From JAVEVF01 sp034005175 (GTDB lineage: Bacteria > Actinomycetota > Coriobacteriia > Anaerosomatales > SLCP01): a stretch of DNA of 9,244 bases. The notes beneath the pieces were generated by a model, which did no database searches, was not told where the DNA came from, and saw only the letters and a program-made list of their open reading frames with translations. Position 1 is the stretch's first letter, and each line of letters opens with the position of its first letter. Where the stretch lies: contig JAVEVF010000074.1 of the NCBI GenBank assembly GCA_034005175.1, forward strand, positions 1 to 9,244, written 5' to 3'. Positions 1-7,112 of the stretch are shown one piece after another. Made by a program: the position numbers and the translations under genes.

Positions 1-995
1 GTCGGGTGATGAGCGTAATCATCGACGACGCGCACTCCACGAGCTTCTCCAACGACATCGAACCGGCGCCGTACGCCAGTGAACCTCGAGAGCGCCTCGG
101 CAGCGGCTGTAACGTCCTCGCCGAGACTGTATGCCACCGCTAGCGCCCCTGTGGCGTTAAGCACGTTGTGCAGCCCCGGAACGCCTATCCGCGCGTGCAC
201 GGCGGGTCCGTCGTCAAAACGCACGGCGAAGCGATGTCCGATGCCCTCGATCTCGATGTCCGAACAACGCAGGGTGGCGGTGTCGGCCAGCCCATACGTG
301 ACGAGATGTGCCCCGCTGCGCCGAGCGATGTTAAGCGCCCGTTCATCGTCGGCGCACGCCACAATGGTCCCACCCGCCCCAGTGCGAGCTGCGAAGCGCT
401 CAAAGGTCTCCTCTACCGCCTCGATCGTCCCGTAGTGATCGAGGTGATCGGCTTCCACGTTAGTGATGACGGAGATGAAAGGGTCGAGATGAAGGAAGGA
501 ACCGTCGGACTCGTCGGCTTCGACGACGTAGTACGCGCCGCCCCCGCACGCGGCATTCGTACCGTACGCGCTCAGCTCTCCGCCTATCAGATAGGTGGGG
601 TCAAGGCCCATCCCCTCGAACATCGTGGCGACCATCGAGCTTGTCGTGGTCTTGCCGTGGGTGCCCGCGACAGCGACGGTGCGCCTGTCCTCGGCGAGGT
701 GTGCGAGCATCTTCGCCCTCGGCCAGACCGGTATGCCACGTCGGCGTGCCTCCGCAAGCTCAGGATTCGTCTCGGGAATCGCCGAAGAGATGACGACTAC
801 CTCAGGATTCCCGAGGTTGACAGCATCATGTCCGATGGCGACCGGTATACCCGACTCCCGCAGAATGCGGGAGTAACGCGAATCCTTGAGGTCTGAACCG
901 GTCACAGGGACCCCTCGGTCATGCAAGACCTTGGCGATCCCGCTCATACCAGCGCCGCCGATGCCGATGAAGTGCGCGTATGTCGTATCGCTCAC
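1..995 (-). CDS. murC: UDP-N-acetylmuramate--L-alanine ligase (MurC), C-terminus cut off by window edge
   Basis: MurC is the cytoplasmic ATP-dependent ligase that adds L-alanine to UDP-MurNAc, the first amino acid of the peptidoglycan stem peptide. About 331 codons are visible. The N-terminal dinucleotide-fold motif GIGGAGM lies at residues 11-17, the ATP-binding loop GTHGKTTT at 111-118, EADESDGSF at 159-167, and NVEADHLDHYG at 179-189. The HNVLN segment (276-280) leads into the third domain, which starts near DDYAHHP just where the window ends. MurC proteins are usually about 450-490 residues, so roughly the last 130-150 are missing only because of the window edge. The start is GTG at 995-993; its first bases overlap the murG stop (GTGA), with a GGAGA ribosome-binding site at 1006-1002 and a 6-base spacer. 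The GTHGKTTT loop with EADESD separates it from MurD, MurE and MurF. No frame break is seen. Confidence 0.97.
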   Translation of the reverse strand, partial: MSDTTYAHFIGIGGAGMSGIAKVLHDRGVPVTGSDLKDSRYSRILRESGIPVAIGHDAVNLGNPEVVVISSAIPETNPELAEARRRGIPVWPRAKMLAHLAEDRRTVAVAGTHGKTTTSSMVATMFEGMGLDPTYLIGGELSAYGTNAACGGGAYYVVEADESDGSFLHLDPFISVITNVEADHLDHYGTIEAVEETFERFAARTGAGGTIVACADDERALNIARRSGAHLVTYGLADTATLRCSDIEIEGIGHRFAVRFDDGPAVHARIGVPGLHNVLNATGALAVAYSLGEDVTAAAEALSRFTGVRRRFDVVGEARGVRVVDDYAHHP

Positions 996-2113
996 GTTGC
1001 GTCTCCGAGTCTGTCTGTGCGCGCGCAGCTTACAACGAGGCGTGCAAGCCGCTCGGCAGCGTCAGGCATGCCGAGCCCTGCCGATGCTATAGCCATCTTC
1101 TCACGGCGTGGCCCATCATCAAGGAGGGCAAGCAAGGCGTCACCGAACCGTGGAGTGTCAAGCTCACCATCGGCCACCACGAGCGCACCTCCCGCCTCCG
1201 CGACATCACGGGCGTTGAGCGTCTGGTGGTCATCGGTGGCGTAGGGATACGGTACGAGTATCGCCGCACGCCCGATGGCGGTGATCTCGGCGATGGATGT
1301 GGCACCCGCACGTGCGACGATGAGGTCGGCCGCGGCGATCGCAGAGCCCATGTCCTTCAGGTAATCCACGATGCGATAGCGCTCCTCCCCCTTGTCGCCC
1401 TCGGCAGACATGCGCTCGCGAAGCTCCTCATGCTCATCGCGGCCAGCGACGTGCAGGACCACCACACCGGGGCGAGCCAGAATCCGGTCACGCAGTGATG
1501 CCATCGCCTGATTGATGTGCCGCGCCCCTCGGCTTCCCCCGAACACAAGCAAGACCGTGCTATCCGGGGGCAGCCCGAGCGCCTCGCGACCGGTCTTGCG
1601 CCGAGCGCCAAGAACGGAGTCTCGCACCGGGTTTCCTGTAAGTTCGCAGTGTGCGCCTGGCCTCATGCGTGTCATCGATCCTGGATAGGTCACGCCCACA
1701 GCGCACGCACGTCGCGAAAGAGCCTTGTTCGCCATACCCGGCACTGAGTTCTGCTCATGCAAGACGAGTGGAATCCCCCGTGCGAGTGCAGCCGCTCCCA
1801 CCGGCAGCGAGACATATCCCCCAAAGCCGACAACGACATCAGGGCGGTCGGAGCCCAGCACCCACCACATCCTCATTGCCGAGACCGCTAGCTGAATGAG
1901 AGCAAGGGGCAGCGTCAGAGGCCGGGACCGGTCAAACCCGCGGGCCGGCACGCCAGAGAAGCGCAGACCCGCCTCCTGGGCGAGACGGGCCTCCGGGCCG
2001 TTCGGGGTGCCGACGAAGCGCACCTCATGCCCGTCTGCGCGCAACCGATCGGCCACCGTCAATGCTGGATAGATGTGACCGGCGGTTCCCCCGCCCGTCA
2101 GCAGAGTGTACAA
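992..2113 (-). CDS. murG: Lipid II synthase: UDP-GlcNAc:undecaprenyl-PP-MurNAc-pentapeptide GlcNAc transferase (MurG)
   Basis: MurG is a peripheral glycosyltransferase (GT28, GT-B fold) on the inner face of the membrane. It transfers GlcNAc from UDP-GlcNAc to lipid I, making lipid II. The 373-residue protein has the normal family length. Visible motifs are the N-terminal glycine loop GGGTAGH (7-13), VGFGGY (95-100), LHEQNSVPG (118-126), TGNPVR (159-164), the second glycine loop FGGSRGARHIN (191-201), the nucleotide-sugar signature around RAGATSIAEITAIG (268-281, with E276), and PYPYATDDHQTLNA (288-301). The start is TTG at 2113-2111. The glycine loop must sit this close to the N-terminus, and a GAGGAG ribosome-binding site lies 7 bases upstream, so no later start is acceptable. 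The first 29 codons overlap the end of ftsW in another frame. The stop overlaps the murC start by 4 bases, which suggests coupling. Confidence 0.97.
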   Translation of the reverse strand: MYTLLTGGGTAGHIYPALTVADRLRADGHEVRFVGTPNGPEARLAQEAGLRFSGVPARGFDRSRPLTLPLALIQLAVSAMRMWWVLGSDRPDVVVGFGGYVSLPVGAAALARGIPLVLHEQNSVPGMANKALSRRACAVGVTYPGSMTRMRPGAHCELTGNPVRDSVLGARRKTGREALGLPPDSTVLLVFGGSRGARHINQAMASLRDRILARPGVVVLHVAGRDEHEELRERMSAEGDKGEERYRIVDYLKDMGSAIAAADLIVARAGATSIAEITAIGRAAILVPYPYATDDHQTLNARDVAEAGGALVVADGELDTPRFGDALLALLDDGPRREKMAIASAGLGMPDAAERLARLVVSCARTDRLGDAT

Positions 2114-3272
2114 GCGCGTTCTCCTCGTTCGTCTGACGCCTCTCCCGGACGGAGCGTGCGCCGTAAGTGGAAACCGACAGTATGATTCCGATGCACAGCA
2201 TCGTGAACACCATCGACGTGCCCCCCGAGCTCACCAGCGGCATCGGGATACCTGTCACAGGGAGCAACCCGGTGACAGCGCCCATGTTGATGATGGCTTG
2301 AGAAACCACCATCGCGGTAAGGCCACCCGCGAGCACTCGCCCGTACACATCTCGCGCGCCCAAAGCGATGCGAAATCCCGCGTACGCCATCACAGCGAAT
2401 GCGACCACCACCGCAAGCGCGCCGATGAGGCCGAGCTCTTCTCCGATGATAGCGAAGATGAAGTCGGTGTGCGCCGCTGGTAGATAGAAGAATTTCTGGC
2501 GCGAAAGGCCTAGGCCTGTGCCTCGAATCCCACCCGATCCGAACGCATACAAGGCCTGCACCGACTGATAACCATCTCCCTGCGGGTCAGCAAAGGGATC
2601 CAGAAACGCGGTGAAGCGCCGCATGCGGTAAGGAGCGACCCGGATGGCTCCGACCACTAGTGCAGTCCCCAACAGTGCAAGGCCTCCGAGCTGCTTAAGG
2701 CTGACACCGGCGACAAGCAATGCCAGGTACACCGAGGCGATTATGGCGAAGGTCGTTCCGAGGTCAGGCTGAAACATCACGAGAGCGGCTACGCTGAGTG
2801 TCGAGAATGCGATGCGCTTCCAGAAGCTCGCGGTGTCTATGCGCCCTGACCGGTACTGCTGCACGAGCAGCGCCGCCATCATCACGCAACCGATCTTCGC
2901 AAGCTCCGAGGGCTGCACCGTCAAAGGACCGAGGTCGATCCAGCGTGTCGCTCCCCATTTCCCGACACCCTTGACCAGCACGAACAGAAGCATGAGGACC
3001 GAGGCGCCCCATATCATCGGTCCGACCGCCTTCGCTTTGCGGTAATCGACCACCATCGCGACAACGAGAGCCACGGTCCCGAGCAGCATCCCGATGGCCT
3101 GTCGCTTGAGGTGATACGCGCTGTCCTGAAAGTTCACGTAGTCTGCCACCGACGATGCCGAGTACACCATCACCATGCCCCCGAGCAGAAGGAAGAGCAT
3201 GCTTCCGAGCAGCAGATATCGCGGAAGCGGACCGCCGGCAAACACCTTCTCCTGCTCCTTGCCTTTGCTCAT
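2025..3272 (-). CDS. ftsW: Septal peptidoglycan glycosyltransferase FtsW (SEDS family)
   Basis: FtsW is the SEDS-family membrane polymerase that makes septal glycan strands from lipid II, partnered with FtsI. The 415-residue product is strongly hydrophobic, consistent with about ten membrane segments. Family landmarks are WIDLGPLTVQPSELAKI (111-127), FQPDLGTT (167-174), the extracellular LDPFADPQGDGYQ stretch (224-236), GLGLSRQKFFYLPAAHTDFI ending near 272, whose D270 matches the SEDS catalytic aspartate, GEELG (277-281), and GLLPVTGIPMPLVSSGGTSM (335-354). RodA is the main alternative, but position between murD and murG favours FtsW. I chose ATG at 3272: it lies one base after the murD stop and has a strong GGGAGGTG site 6 bases upstream. 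A longer in-frame reading to 3416 would run deep into murD and adds a polar, non-family extension. The cytoplasmic tail (about 371-415) is basic, and its last 29 codons overlap murG. Confidence 0.96.
   Translation of the reverse strand: MSKGKEQEKVFAGGPLPRYLLLGSMLFLLLGGMVMVYSASSVADYVNFQDSAYHLKRQAIGMLLGTVALVVAMVVDYRKAKAVGPMIWGASVLMLLFVLVKGVGKWGATRWIDLGPLTVQPSELAKIGCVMMAALLVQQYRSGRIDTASFWKRIAFSTLSVAALVMFQPDLGTTFAIIASVYLALLVAGVSLKQLGGLALLGTALVVGAIRVAPYRMRRFTAFLDPFADPQGDGYQSVQALYAFGSGGIRGTGLGLSRQKFFYLPAAHTDFIFAIIGEELGLIGALAVVVAFAVMAYAGFRIALGARDVYGRVLAGGLTAMVVSQAIINMGAVTGLLPVTGIPMPLVSSGGTSMVFTMLCIGIILSVSTYGARSVRERRQTNEENALVHSADGRGNRRSHLSSIDGGRSVARRRA
2121..2126 (-). promoter_or_regulatory. Ribosome-binding site that fixes the TTG start of murG, inside ftsW
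   Basis: GAGGAG on the coding strand lies 7 bases before the TTG at 2113. It sits within ftsW codons for Glu-Glu in the basic C-terminal tail. Together with the conserved glycine loop starting at MurG residue 7, it shows that the long overlap with ftsW is a real initiation signal and not an over-extended gene call. Confidence 0.75.
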
Positions 3273-3273
3273 C

Positions 3274-4662
3274 TCACGCACCTCCCTCGAGACGTGCGAA
3301 GACCAGCTCGCGGAAGACTCGCCCACGCTCCGCGAAACCGCTGAACTCGTCGAATGACGCGCATGCGGGGGACAGGACGACAGCATCGCCCTCGGCGGCC
3401 TGTTTCGCCGCTGCATGGACCGCCGCGGCGAGGTCGCTCACGTGCTTGTAGTCAACGCCTTGCGGAGCGATATCGGCGAGTATCTCGTCGGCGGCTTCGC
3501 CGAAGACCACCACACGTGCGCCTGCGTCGGCAAGCAGCCTCCCGAGATCACGGAATCGGGCACCTTTGTTGCGCCCGCCGAGCAGTACCGTCACCGCTCG
3601 GCCCTCAAAGGCCTCGAGAGCCTTTGCAGTGGCATCGGGATTAGTTGCCTTCGAGTCATTGAAGTACTCCACGCCGGCAACGGTCGCAACCGGCTCCAAC
3701 CGGTGCTCGATGGGCGCGAATGTGACGAGAGACTCGCGTATATCCTCCACGCTGACACCAAGGGCAGTCGCTGCGGCGGCAGCTGCAAGCGCGTTGCTCA
3801 CGTTGTGCGTGCCACGGATGAGCAGCCTGTCGCGATGCACGAGCACTGCGTGACCATCACGACCGTCAAGGACGAGCATGCCGCCCGCATCCAGTCCTGC
3901 ACCGCCGCTGGGCACACCGTGGACGCTTACCTCGAGCACCTGGATCCCGCGTTCGCGAACATGTTCGATGAAGCCGGCGGATCCTGGGTCATCCCTATCG
4001 ATGATCGCGGTATCGTCGACACCTTGGCGTGCGAACACGCGCCCCTTGTCCGCCGCGTACTGCTCCATGTCACCATGGTAATCAAGATGATCAGGGGTCA
4101 CGTTGAGCAGTACGGACACTCTTGGAGCAAAGGTTGTGGTGAGCGCGAGTTGAAATGAGGAGACCTCGGCAACGATGACTCCCGCCGGACCCACCTCATC
4201 AACGACCGAGATGGCGGGTGTGCCGATGTTACCCACCACGCTTGCAGCGACACCCGCACCTGTCAGCAGATGCCCGAGCAAGCTCGTAACCGTGGTCTTG
4301 CCATTGGTGCCCGTGACTGCGACCCACGGCGCTTCTGAGCGTCGGTACGCGAACTCGATCTCCGATATGACCTCGGCCGATGTGCGCCGCGCCTGTTCCA
4401 TGATGCGTGCGCGTGCCGGCACGCCGGGACTCGCTATAGCAAGATCGAAGGCGCCTGGAATGCTCTCACACTCAAGCAGCACGTCGACCCCTAGCTTGCG
4501 CAGTTCGTCAGCGCGCACGGTCAGAGACTCGCTCACGGTCGAGTCGACGACCGTGACATGCACCGGTTCGCCTCCGGCGGCATGCGCCGCGCAATAGCGA
4601 GCTGTGGCCTCACCTGAGACACCTAGGCCGACGACAAGGATATCTCCGCAAAGGGGCCTCAC
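3274..4662 (-). CDS. murD: UDP-N-acetylmuramoyl-L-alanine--D-glutamate ligase (MurD)
   Basis: MurD is the cytoplasmic ATP-dependent ligase that adds D-glutamate to UDP-MurNAc-L-Ala. The 462-residue length is usual for the family. The N-terminal Rossmann-like loop VGLGVSGEA is at 11-19, the ATP loop VTGTNGKTT at 116-124, EVSSFQL at 166-172 (a MurD signature), NVTPDHLDYHG at 187-197, and the lysine expected to be carbamylated at K206 in AADKGRVF. RGTHNVSNALAA (283-294) precedes the C-terminal domain, which shows NDSKATN (335-341), LGGRNKG (361-367) and SPACASFDEF (431-440). The start is GTG at 4662-4660, one base after the mraY stop, with a modest GAGG site at 4673-4670 and a 7-base spacer. The stop is one base before the ftsW ATG, and the ftsW ribosome-binding site lies inside the end of murD. 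No disruption is visible. Confidence 0.97.
   Translation of the reverse strand: MRPLCGDILVVGLGVSGEATARYCAAHAAGGEPVHVTVVDSTVSESLTVRADELRKLGVDVLLECESIPGAFDLAIASPGVPARARIMEQARRTSAEVISEIEFAYRRSEAPWVAVTGTNGKTTVTSLLGHLLTGAGVAASVVGNIGTPAISVVDEVGPAGVIVAEVSSFQLALTTTFAPRVSVLLNVTPDHLDYHGDMEQYAADKGRVFARQGVDDTAIIDRDDPGSAGFIEHVRERGIQVLEVSVHGVPSGGAGLDAGGMLVLDGRDGHAVLVHRDRLLIRGTHNVSNALAAAAAATALGVSVEDIRESLVTFAPIEHRLEPVATVAGVEYFNDSKATNPDATAKALEAFEGRAVTVLLGGRNKGARFRDLGRLLADAGARVVVFGEAADEILADIAPQGVDYKHVSDLAAAVHAAAKQAAEGDAVVLSPACASFDEFSGFAERGRVFRELVFARLEGGA
3279..3286 (-). promoter_or_regulatory. Strong ribosome-binding site that fixes the ftsW start
   Basis: GGGAGGTG on the coding strand is close to a full anti-Shine-Dalgarno match and sits 6 bases before ATG 3272. 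It lies inside the last codons of murD. It argues clearly against the longer in-frame reading of ftsW that would start at 3416. Confidence 0.8.
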
Positions 4663-4663
4663 G

Positions 4664-5707
4664 TCAGCGCCTCACAGACTCGACGAAGAACACCGCGAAA
4701 CCGGCACCTGCGAGCGTCCCAGTCACGATCCAGAAGCGCACCATGACCTTCGTCTCCGACCAGCCCTTCATCTCAAAGTGGTGGTGCAGAGGAGCCATCA
4801 GGAAGATTCGCTTTCCCGTGAGCTTGAACGACGCTACCTGCAAGATGACCGAGAGCGTCTCTGCAACGTAGATACCGCCGATGAGCAGCAACAACACCTC
4901 TGTCTTGGTGATGATGGCAAGTGCCGCGATGGCGGCACCCAGCCCCAGGGAGCCGGTGTCACCCATGAAGATCTCGGCCGGGTGCGCGTTGTACCACAGA
5001 AATCCGATGCACGCGCCTGCGGTCGCCGCAGCAAGCAGCGCAACCTCGAGCGTGTTCTGTCGAAACCCGATGCCTGCATAAGCGAGCATGACGATCGTTA
5101 CGGTGCCTGCCGCAAGACCATCGAGCCCGTCGGTGAGATTCACCGCGTTAGAGTAGCCTGCCATGATCAGAAAGACGACCACGAGATACAACCAGGGGAT
5201 GACAAGAGCCATCCCTCCGATGTCGATGATGCTTGAGAACGCGCCGAAGTCGATCGTGATGTTGGTCAACGGGATGCTGACGCCCGTGCTAAGACCGCCC
5301 CAGTTCACCGCGAGGAGACCGAATACCACGGCAACGAACCCCTGGCCGGCGAGTTTCGCACGCGGTGTGAGGCCGAGAGAGCGCTCATGCACTACTTTCG
5401 CCCAGTCGTCGATGAACCCTAGCAGCCCACACGCGCCCGTGGCAGCCAGCGCAAGCAAGCTCAGACGGCTGAAATTGCCGAAGAACGCGTATGTCGCCGC
5501 AACGACGAGGAGGATGAGCACGCCGCCCATCGTCGGGGTCCCCTGCTTGACGAGATGGCCTTGCGGTCCGTCGGCACGCACCTGTTGCCCGATACCACGA
5601 AAGCGCAACAGTCGGATCCAAAACGGAAGCACAGCACCTGCAGCCACGATGGAGATGACCACCGCGACGAATACCTGATATGAGGGGTACTGCGCGAGTC
5701 TAAACAC
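4664..5707 (-). CDS. mraY: Phospho-N-acetylmuramoyl-pentapeptide-transferase (MraY, lipid I synthase)
   Basis: MraY is the integral membrane enzyme that transfers phospho-MurNAc-pentapeptide from the UDP precursor to undecaprenyl phosphate, giving lipid I. The 347-residue protein is mostly hydrophobic, consistent with about ten membrane helices. Family motifs are KQGTPTMGG (54-62), GFIDDWAK (97-104, with the aspartate pair D100-D101), NAVNLTDGLDGLAAG (187-201), FMGDTGSLGLG (247-257, with D250), and APLHHHFEMKGWSETKV (305-321, with the HHH triad 308-310). These include the aspartates and histidines known to be essential in the family. The GTG start overlaps the murF stop by 8 bases. The nearest purine-rich site, GAAGGGA at 5726-5720, is 12 bases from the start, longer than ideal, so coupling to murF translation may matter here. 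Later in-frame GTG codons would remove part of the first membrane helix and are less likely. Confidence 0.97.
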   Translation of the reverse strand: MFRLAQYPSYQVFVAVVISIVAAGAVLPFWIRLLRFRGIGQQVRADGPQGHLVKQGTPTMGGVLILLVVAATYAFFGNFSRLSLLALAATGACGLLGFIDDWAKVVHERSLGLTPRAKLAGQGFVAVVFGLLAVNWGGLSTGVSIPLTNITIDFGAFSSIIDIGGMALVIPWLYLVVVFLIMAGYSNAVNLTDGLDGLAAGTVTIVMLAYAGIGFRQNTLEVALLAAATAGACIGFLWYNAHPAEIFMGDTGSLGLGAAIAALAIITKTEVLLLLIGGIYVAETLSVILQVASFKLTGKRIFLMAPLHHHFEMKGWSETKVMVRFWIVTGTLAGAGFAVFFVESVRR

Positions 5708-7112
5708 GAGGCTCGATTATCCCTTCTACGACACGCTCTAGCTCCATGACTCGTGACGCCTTCACCAGCACTGCATCGCCAGGCGCGAGTTCGTCATCAA
5801 GCACCTCCGACGCCTCATCAGCAGTCGCGCAGGGTCGAATCCTCTCTGGATTCATCCCCCCTGCGCGCGCACCGTCGGCTATGCGCGCGGCACGCTCCCC
5901 CACCGTCACGAGCAGGTCCACTGGCATCGCAGCGATCTCCTCGCCTATGTTGAAGTGAGCGAGCTCTGCAAGCGAGCCCAGCTCTGCCATGTCGCCGAGC
6001 ACAGCGATGCGGCGTTTGGCCGTGGTAGTGCCGACAAGGGTCTCCACCGCTGCACGCATCGACGTGGGATTGGCATTATATGCATCGTTGATCACATAGA
6101 CCCCGCTTGCGCTCGTGAAGGTCTGCATTCGCATGTCACCCGCGGTCGCGCATGCCAGCGACTCCGATATGGCTGTGCCATCCAGGCCGAGGTGCAAGCC
6201 GAGCGCTGTGGCTGCAAGCGCATTGTAGACATTGTGGCGCCCGGGCACGGCGAGAGAGATCGGTACGGTCACGTTGCCCGCGACGATCTCAAAGGTCGCA
6301 TGGCTCTGATCGTCCACCTCGATGTCTCGCGCACATATCTCGCATGTCTCGCTGATGCCGTAGCGCACGACGCGCGCGCGCGAAGCGATTTGAAGCGTGT
6401 CCGAAAACGCGTCATCGCCGTTGAGGAAGACGACCCCGTCGTCGGCTATGGCCTCCACCAGCTCGGCTTTCGCGGACGCAATGGACTCTTGATCACCCAA
6501 CAGCTCGATGTGGCTCACTCCGATGTTCGTGACAAGCCCGATAGTGGGCCGCGCGATGTCACACAGCTCAGCGATCTGGCCGCGCCCACGCATGCCCATC
6601 TCCACCACGAGCACGTCGGTGTCCGCGCCGGCATCCATCACTGTCAGCGGCACCCCGATCTCGTTGTTGCGGTTGCCCACGGTCGAGACGACCCTCAGCT
6701 GCGAGCCAAGGACTGCGGTTACGAACTCCTTCGTGGTTGTCTTACCTGTGGAACCGGTGATGCCGATGACCGGGCAGAATAGCCGCTCCCGATGGTATCG
6801 GGCCAGGTCCTGCAGGGCCGCGCGCGCGTCGGCGACATGGACGATAGCGACGTTGCGCTGCGCCGCAAGTGCGCTGGTCTCGGGAAACTCCTCGGCAGGC
6901 CGCGTTATCAGCAGTGCTCGCGCTCCAGAATCGATGGCTTTGTCAAGATAGCCATGGCCATCGACATGCTCTCCGGTGAATGCCACGAATGCCGCACCCG
7001 GCTCCAGCAAGCGCGAATCGGTGTAGATGCCGTTCACCATCATGTCAGCCGAGCCACACGCAAGCGTGCCTTTGGTGATGGCCACGAGCGATTCTACCGA
7101 GAGTGTGAGCAC
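5700..7112 (-). CDS. murF: UDP-N-acetylmuramoyl-tripeptide--D-alanyl-D-alanine ligase (MurF)
   Basis: MurF is the cytoplasmic ATP-dependent ligase that adds the D-Ala-D-Ala dipeptide, completing the UDP-MurNAc-pentapeptide used by MraY. The 470-residue length fits. The N-terminal substrate-binding domain shows the TDSR signature (31-34). The ATP loop GITGSTGKTTTKE is at 117-129, GNRNNEIGVPLT at 146-157, GMRGRGQI at 173-180, the NIGVSHIELLG stretch at 196-206, GRHNVYNALAA at 291-301, INDAYNANPTSM at 341-352 (a strong MurF signature), VLGDMAELG at 371-379, and LVKASRVMELE at 449-459. The start is GTG at 7112-7110, inside the last codons of murE, with a GGAGGGG site at 7121-7115 placed close to it. 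The stop overlaps mraY by 8 bases. Lying directly after murE gives the two consecutive stem-peptide ligases in reaction order. Confidence 0.97.
   Translation of the reverse strand: MLTLSVESLVAITKGTLACGSADMMVNGIYTDSRLLEPGAAFVAFTGEHVDGHGYLDKAIDSGARALLITRPAEEFPETSALAAQRNVAIVHVADARAALQDLARYHRERLFCPVIGITGSTGKTTTKEFVTAVLGSQLRVVSTVGNRNNEIGVPLTVMDAGADTDVLVVEMGMRGRGQIAELCDIARPTIGLVTNIGVSHIELLGDQESIASAKAELVEAIADDGVVFLNGDDAFSDTLQIASRARVVRYGISETCEICARDIEVDDQSHATFEIVAGNVTVPISLAVPGRHNVYNALAATALGLHLGLDGTAISESLACATAGDMRMQTFTSASGVYVINDAYNANPTSMRAAVETLVGTTTAKRRIAVLGDMAELGSLAELAHFNIGEEIAAMPVDLLVTVGERAARIADGARAGGMNPERIRPCATADEASEVLDDELAPGDAVLVKASRVMELERVVEGIIEPRV

Noticed and set aside
168..896. Long open frame (242 codons) on the plus strand opposite murC
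   Set aside because: In register with the murC codons and explained by avoidance of TTA/CTA/TCA codons in a GC-rich gene. murC, although cut by the window edge, is clear throughout.
3273..3416. A 48-residue N-terminal extension of FtsW starting at 3416
   Set aside because: It would overlap murD by over 140 bases, is polar and unlike FtsW N-termini, and a strong ribosome-binding site plus ATG exists at 3272.
3415..4158. Long open frame (247 codons) on the plus strand opposite murD
   Set aside because: Same in-register antisense situation as opposite murF; murD is intact with all motifs and nothing in the antisense product resembles a known fold.
5955..6782. Long open frame (275 codons) on the plus strand opposite murF
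   Set aside because: It is exactly in codon register with murF, where plus-strand stops need the rare sense codons TTA, CTA or TCA. The translation is a Cys/His/Arg-rich sequence without recognisable motifs. It is a shadow of murF codon use.
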